64,000 bases of DNA. It comes from an uncultured bacterium. GTDB taxonomy: Bacteria > Verrucomicrobiota > Lentisphaeria > Victivallales > UBA1829. Made by a program: the position numbers and the translations under genes. Below the pieces are notes generated by a model, which did no database searches, was not told the origin of the DNA, and saw nothing but the letters and a program-made list of their open reading frames with translations. The DNA lies in contig CACYHQ010000004.1 in assembly GCA_902774245.1 (NCBI GenBank), positions 220,463 through 284,462 of the forward strand, read 5' to 3'. Below are positions 59,903-64,000 of this stretch, piece by piece; position 1 is the first letter of the stretch; each line of letters begins with the position of its first letter.

Positions 59903-61642
59903 ATGAAACACTCCAAATTCGCCTGGATCGCGGCATTCGCGTTCACCGCGCTCGCGGCCCTTCCGTTCAGCGGTCGTGCCCAGGACGACGCCGCTGTCTT
60001 CGAAAAGACCACGTCCCGTCTCGAAAAAGGCGGCATCGCGTTCAGCTACACGCAGGGCGCGGCGGCCTGCCAGATGGTCGACCAGATGTTCGACTCGTTC
60101 AACGTCCTGGTCCCGGCGGACACCCCCGAAGCCAAAGAGATTTTCACTGCCATCCGCGGCATCGTCGACGAATTCGGGCTGAAGACCTTCCAGGGCTCCG
60201 GCACCAGCGTGAAGAAGAACGGCGACTACTACCGCTGCATCGACTTCGAGTACGCGCCGGAACACAAGGGCGTGTTCTGGGACCTCGTCGGCGCCCCCTC
60301 CAAGGGCGCGGCTCCCGAGCTCAAGCTCACCTCACCGAAATCCGCCCTCGCCGTTTCCATGAAGTTTGAGCCCGGCGTGATCTATGCGTTCGTCGACAAG
60401 AAGCTCCGCGCCACGCTGGACGAAGAGACCATGGCGGCGATCGACGAGCAGATCTCCGATCTCGCCAGCGCAGGCATCCAGCCCGACAAGCTCCTCGAGT
60501 GCATCTCCGGTCTGTCGTTCTACGTGGAAGGCCGCGAGTTCAAGGAAGAAGACTTGCAGGGCGTCCTCGCCGGGGAAGACCCCACGGCGGCGATCATGGC
60601 CCTGGTCCCGAAATTCGCCCTCGTCATCACCACGAAAAGCGATCTCTGCTGGAAGGCGCTGGAGAACTTCATCTCCAAGTCCAGCCCCGAACTCGTGAAG
60701 GACGGCAAGATCGTCCCCGTGGACGGCATCGCAATCTTCCAGGCCGGAAACTACCTCGTCGCCACCAACGATGAAGCCGCCATCCGCGACCGCATCGCCG
60801 GAAAAGGCTCCGACCTGACCGCCGACGCCGAGTTCGCCAAGATGCTCGCGCTCGCGGACAAGGATTTCTCCAGCTTCTCCTATGTTTCCGAAGACTACTT
60901 CAAGATGATCGCCGGCATCACGGCCACGTTCGGCGCCATGGCGAACGACGTCGTGGGCGGCGCGCTCCCCGCGACCGATCCCGCCTCCCTCGCCATCATG
61001 AGCAATTTCCACGCCACCCTCGCCACATCGAAGATCGACGCGGAAGGACTCGTCTTCACCACGGTCACGAAGGACCTGCAGATCGCGCTCCTGAACTCCG
61101 GTACCGTCGCAGGCTTCATCTCCGGCCTGCTCCCCTACGTCGGACCGTTCGCGAAGGGGATCATGAACAACATCAACAGCTCGGATAAAGACAATATCGA
61201 ACAGCTGAACCGCCAGTTCAGCGCCAACGCCGCGTTCGCACTGCTGAAGGAAGCGAAGGTTCCGGAAGGGAACGGCGTCTTCTTCACCGTCGCGGAAGAC
61301 GGCAGCGGCGCGGTCTTCGCGAAATGGAATGCGGAACACGGTCTTGAGACCGTCGGCGAAACGGACGAAACCGATTTCCCGTACGTCGTCCTCGTCTCGC
61401 CGGAAGCCGCCTCCAAGGCCGACAAGCCGGAAGAAACGGTCGTCTTCTACGAGGATCCCACCGAATTCTTCGACGGCATCTTCGTCGTGTTCGGCAACGG
61501 TGAAGTGAAGTTCCTCGAAGGCAACTTCGAAAATCACGCCGAGGCCATGGAAGCCGCGGCAAACACCTTCGGACTCTCCGACAAGGCCGCGGCCGACCTC
61601 CTCAAGAAGGCCGCCGCCATCGACAAGCTCTTCGACCTCTGA
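59903..61642 (+). CDS. Large exported protein of unknown function
   Basis: A 579-residue protein with a clear signal peptide (1-26, ending GRAQ). No family recognised with confidence; the alternating pattern of small helices and strands with repeated statements such as DGIAIFQAGNYLVATNDEAAIRD recalls the DUF3352-like exported proteins, but this is tentative. Only two or three cysteines occur. The last 110 residues include a strand pair (TVAEDGSGAVFAKWNAEHG) and end in an Ala/Lys-rich helix. Codon use is C-ending biased, like glgP. Its own promoter and a strong terminator flank it, so it is monocistronic and probably abundant in the periplasm. Confidence 0.78.
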   Translation: MKHSKFAWIAAFAFTALAALPFSGRAQDDAAVFEKTTSRLEKGGIAFSYTQGAAACQMVDQMFDSFNVLVPADTPEAKEIFTAIRGIVDEFGLKTFQGSGTSVKKNGDYYRCIDFEYAPEHKGVFWDLVGAPSKGAAPELKLTSPKSALAVSMKFEPGVIYAFVDKKLRATLDEETMAAIDEQISDLASAGIQPDKLLECISGLSFYVEGREFKEEDLQGVLAGEDPTAAIMALVPKFALVITTKSDLCWKALENFISKSSPELVKDGKIVPVDGIAIFQAGNYLVATNDEAAIRDRIAGKGSDLTADAEFAKMLALADKDFSSFSYVSEDYFKMIAGITATFGAMANDVVGGALPATDPASLAIMSNFHATLATSKIDAEGLVFTTVTKDLQIALLNSGTVAGFISGLLPYVGPFAKGIMNNINSSDKDNIEQLNRQFSANAAFALLKEAKVPEGNGVFFTVAEDGSGAVFAKWNAEHGLETVGETDETDFPYVVLVSPEAASKADKPEETVVFYEDPTEFFDGIFVVFGNGEVKFLEGNFENHAEAMEAAANTFGLSDKAAADLLKKAAAIDKLFDL

Positions 61643-61707
61643 TCTCTCCGGTCAGTTCTGACGCGCGGGCCTTTTTCCTCGGTCCGCGCAATCCGACAGA
61701 GTATCTC

Positions 61708-61744
61708 CGCCCTCGGTTTCACCATCGGAACCGGGGGCGTTTTG
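61708..61744 (+). terminator. Intrinsic terminator after the exported protein gene
   Basis: A 13-bp stem, CGCCCTCGGTTTC / GGAACCGGGGGCG, with two GU pairs, followed by TTTTGTATC. Confidence 0.7.
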
Positions 61745-61802
61745 TATCTCCGTGCTCATCCGTTTTTCCATAAACAAAACCCGAAAAAGAACGATTCCGC
61801 GC

Positions 61803-61830
61803 TTGCAAACGACTTGAAGCATGGTATAGT
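61803..61830 (+). promoter_or_regulatory. Promoter of the peptidase/AIDA-repeat protein gene
   Basis: TTGCAA (61803-61808), 16-base spacer ending ATGG (extended -10), TATAGT (61825-61830), 37 bases before the start codon. Confidence 0.65.
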
Positions 61831-61867
61831 ATAGAAAAAAGCAGAATAAACACAAACGGAGACAGAT

Positions 61868-64000
61868 ATGCCGACTTACACAAGCACCGGCCCCGGAGGC
61901 GACGTCCTCCTCTACAACCCCCTGCCCGAAGCCGAATACATGTACGGCTGCACCCCGACCGCCGCCGCCATGATCCTCGGATATTACGACCTCTACGGCT
62001 ACCGCGGGACGAGCCTCTCCAACATGATCGAGGGGACCGTGGCGCTGAAGTCGCGCGCCACGGACGGCAACGCCTACGACATGGACGCGTTCGACACCGT
62101 GCTCGGCAGGGCCACCGCCACTTCGAGCTACGTGTACCGGTTCCATTCCCGCAACGGCACCCCGACCACGTCCGCACAGGAGCTCGAATACTCCTTCACG
62201 AACGGCGGAGCGGGGCCGGACCTCAGGACCGACTGCTGGGACTGCATCGCCGACTACCTCGGCACGGGGCAGTACTGGCGCGGCAACGGCAACCTCTCCA
62301 CCACTGTGACCTACTGTTCGCTCGAAGACCTCCTCACGAAAAACTACAGCGACGTCAGGTATACGGACGGCGTCTACACACGCACCATCACGTACAAAGA
62401 CAAAGCTCTGATGTACGGGCTGTACCTGTACGTGCAGTCGCGCGGCTACCGGATGGACTGCGAAATCTCCGGTTCCTATCAGGTCGACTGCAACGGCGGC
62501 GATTTCACGTTCGAGGACTACATGCGCGAGATCGACTCCGGCCGCCCCGTGCTGATCTCCATCGAGGGGCACTCCATGGTCGGATATGGGTACAACGCCT
62601 CATCGAAGGAGATCATCTTCGACGACTGCTACGAATCCGGTCAGCGCATGGTCTGGGACGGCACGTATTATTATTCCGGCGCGGACCGCAGGCTCCAGTC
62701 GATCAGCGTCATCGGGATCAACACAAACGGCAACGTGGACCTGACGCTCGTGAACCCGTCCGGGAGCAAGGAAAAGGTGATCCTGGCGGGATCGTCCGGC
62801 GCGACCTCCTCCGCGGACTGCTGTTTCGCCGGGACGACCGTGTACCTGACATATTCCATCCAGAACACCGGTTCGAAGGAAAGCCGCGATTTCTACACCG
62901 CGGTCCGCATCAACGGCAATATTGTCAGCTCCAGTTCGGTCTACTCCATTTCCGCGCAGTCGACGCGCAATTACAAAAACGTCTCCCTCGGCAAGCTCGA
63001 AGTCGGCATGCACAACGTCCGCGTGACCGTCGACGAGAACAACGCCGTCCAGGAGCTTTCCGGCAAGAACAACGTCGAAGAGGCCAGCATCCTCGTCCTC
63101 AAATCCGGCACCAGCATCATCTCCGGGACCAGGATCGTCTCCAGCGGAAAATCGGTCAGCGGCACCTACGTCCAGGGCGGCGGCACACTGGATCTGAACG
63201 GCGGCCGCGCGTACAACACCATCCTGCGCGGCAAGATCACCAACAGCTCCGCCGACGGCACTGTCTGGTTCTACAACGGCAGTGCAAATGTCATGCAGGG
63301 CGGCCTCCTCTCCGGCACAGACATCTACGGCTACGGCAAGGCGACCGTCTTCAGCGGCGGCACGATCGCAAACACGAATATCTATTCGAAGGGCGCCACG
63401 TCCGTCTATGACGGCGCAACGGCTTCGAACACGTCGATCGGATCGGGCGGATACCTCGAAGTGTACTCCGGCGCAAAGCTCACCGGGGCGCTTCAGATCG
63501 ACAAGGGCGGGACCGCCACGATCTTCGACGGAGGCATCCTGGATTTCGACCTCTCCTCAATTTCGCCCGGAGCCGCGGCACGCGTGAACGACCTCTCCCG
63601 AATCAATTACAGCGCCCCCGTCTACACGCTCACGGTCGCGGGAACGCAGAAAAACGGAAAATACAAGCTCATCGAAAACGCCGCGGGATTCAACCAGACG
63701 ATCTCCGTGCGGAACACCTCCGGCAAGTCGCTCGGCACGCTGAAAGTCGGGCAGAAAACGAACATCGGCGGCGTGGATTACAAGCTCGAGCTCGGCAAAG
63801 ATGATGTCCTGTCCGTGTCGGTCGGCGCGGCCACTCCGACTCCGCCTTATGTCGCCAGGGGCGACCGCGACGGAAACGGGGTGAGCGACGTGATGTTCGT
63901 GTGGACCAAGAAATGGGATGAAGAAACGCAGTCCTATGTGACCGGCAACTATGCGCACGGCTACTGGATGAACGGCACGAACGACTGGTGGAGCGCCAAT
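61868..64000 (+). CDS. C39-like peptidase/CARDB/AIDA-repeat surface protein, 5' part
   Basis: 711 codons are in the window and no stop is reached. ATG 61868 has GGAG 6 bases upstream. The N-terminal 270 residues look like a C39-type papain-fold peptidase: catalytic Cys in YGCTPTAAAM (about residue 28), His in EGHSMVGYGY and Asp in IFDDCY. A CARDB-like domain follows (about 315-395). Then come AIDA-type repeats (SGTRIVSSGKSVSGTYVQGG and similar, about 400-560), and last an FG-GAP-like RGDRDGNGVSDVMFVW block near residue 660. No N-terminal signal peptide is visible, so export by a C-terminal signal (type I or other) is likely. It is probably an adhesin or a surface protease. Confidence 0.82.
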   Translation, partial: MPTYTSTGPGGDVLLYNPLPEAEYMYGCTPTAAAMILGYYDLYGYRGTSLSNMIEGTVALKSRATDGNAYDMDAFDTVLGRATATSSYVYRFHSRNGTPTTSAQELEYSFTNGGAGPDLRTDCWDCIADYLGTGQYWRGNGNLSTTVTYCSLEDLLTKNYSDVRYTDGVYTRTITYKDKALMYGLYLYVQSRGYRMDCEISGSYQVDCNGGDFTFEDYMREIDSGRPVLISIEGHSMVGYGYNASSKEIIFDDCYESGQRMVWDGTYYYSGADRRLQSISVIGINTNGNVDLTLVNPSGSKEKVILAGSSGATSSADCCFAGTTVYLTYSIQNTGSKESRDFYTAVRINGNIVSSSSVYSISAQSTRNYKNVSLGKLEVGMHNVRVTVDENNAVQELSGKNNVEEASILVLKSGTSIISGTRIVSSGKSVSGTYVQGGGTLDLNGGRAYNTILRGKITNSSADGTVWFYNGSANVMQGGLLSGTDIYGYGKATVFSGGTIANTNIYSKGATSVYDGATASNTSIGSGGYLEVYSGAKLTGALQIDKGGTATIFDGGILDFDLSSISPGAAARVNDLSRINYSAPVYTLTVAGTQKNGKYKLIENAAGFNQTISVRNTSGKSLGTLKVGQKTNIGGVDYKLELGKDDVLSVSVGAATPTPPYVARGDRDGNGVSDVMFVWTKKWDEETQSYVTGNYAHGYWMNGTNDWWSAN

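Overview
The window reads as chromosomal DNA of a GC-rich, Gram-negative, strictly anaerobic bacterium. Signs of this are a trimeric electron-bifurcating type [FeFe] hydrogenase (anaerobic fermentation), an LPS-type heptosyltransferase, RseP, type IV pilus ATPases and FTLIELL/FTLVELL pseudopilins (two membranes), endo- and exo-glycosidases, and a huge peptidase/CARDB/AIDA-repeat surface protein. The combination suggests a PVC-group bacterium, most like gut Lentisphaeria/Victivallales; this is inference from gene content, as no rRNA gene is present. No tRNA, rRNA, CRISPR array, transposase or phage gene was seen.

Layout. 1-3.4 kb (minus): fatty-acid cluster fabD-fabG-acpP-fabF (fabF cut by the window edge), preceded by tsaC and an ftsB/divIC-like gene. 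3.5-11.5 kb (minus): a six-gene hydrogenase operon in transcription order thioredoxin-like ferredoxin, sensory PAS hydrogenase (HydS-like), SpoIIE-type phosphatase, hydC, hydB, hydA. 11.7-22.7 kb: cation efflux protein, a 1253-residue hybrid histidine kinase, a thioredoxin-fold exported protein, a GH39 enzyme with a histone-H1-like tail, an exported unknown, a GT9 heptosyltransferase and a phosphoesterase. 22.8-30.1 kb (plus): two pilB/gspE paralogues, pilT, pilC, then coaX and trpF. 30.3-42.9 kb: acetyltransferase, GH5 lipoprotein, zinc-ribbon lipoprotein, EI24 membrane protein, two flavodoxin-fold proteins, an NSS symporter with a jelly-roll-like C-terminus, panC, malic enzyme, hisF, a PSP1 protein and two pseudopilins. 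43-53.4 kb (minus): metY-dtd-dxr-rseP-ispG and the glycine cleavage set gcvT-gcvH-gcvPA-gcvPB. 53.8-64 kb: glycogen phosphorylase, DEDDh exonuclease, a Sel1 gene inside a pair of inverted repeats, an MscS channel, two unknown proteins, and the start of the peptidase/AIDA protein, which runs off the end.

Most transcription units are preceded by the same kind of promoter: TTGNNN, 16-17 bases, TATAGT/TATATT, often with an extended TGn. Starts were moved where a ribosome site decided it: fabD uses TTG, ispG a GTG inside rseP, and hydC the second ATG.

The most unusual items are non-coding. A family of short hairpins has variable, compensating stems around a conserved GCGNA(T)GC-like loop and sits at gene ends. 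Two inverted copies of one such element bracket the Sel1 gene. A 34-bp duplication of the trpF 3' end flanks 113 bp of hairpin-bearing DNA. The most unusual proteins are the symporter fusion, the GH39 tail, and the degenerate C-terminal domain of HydA.
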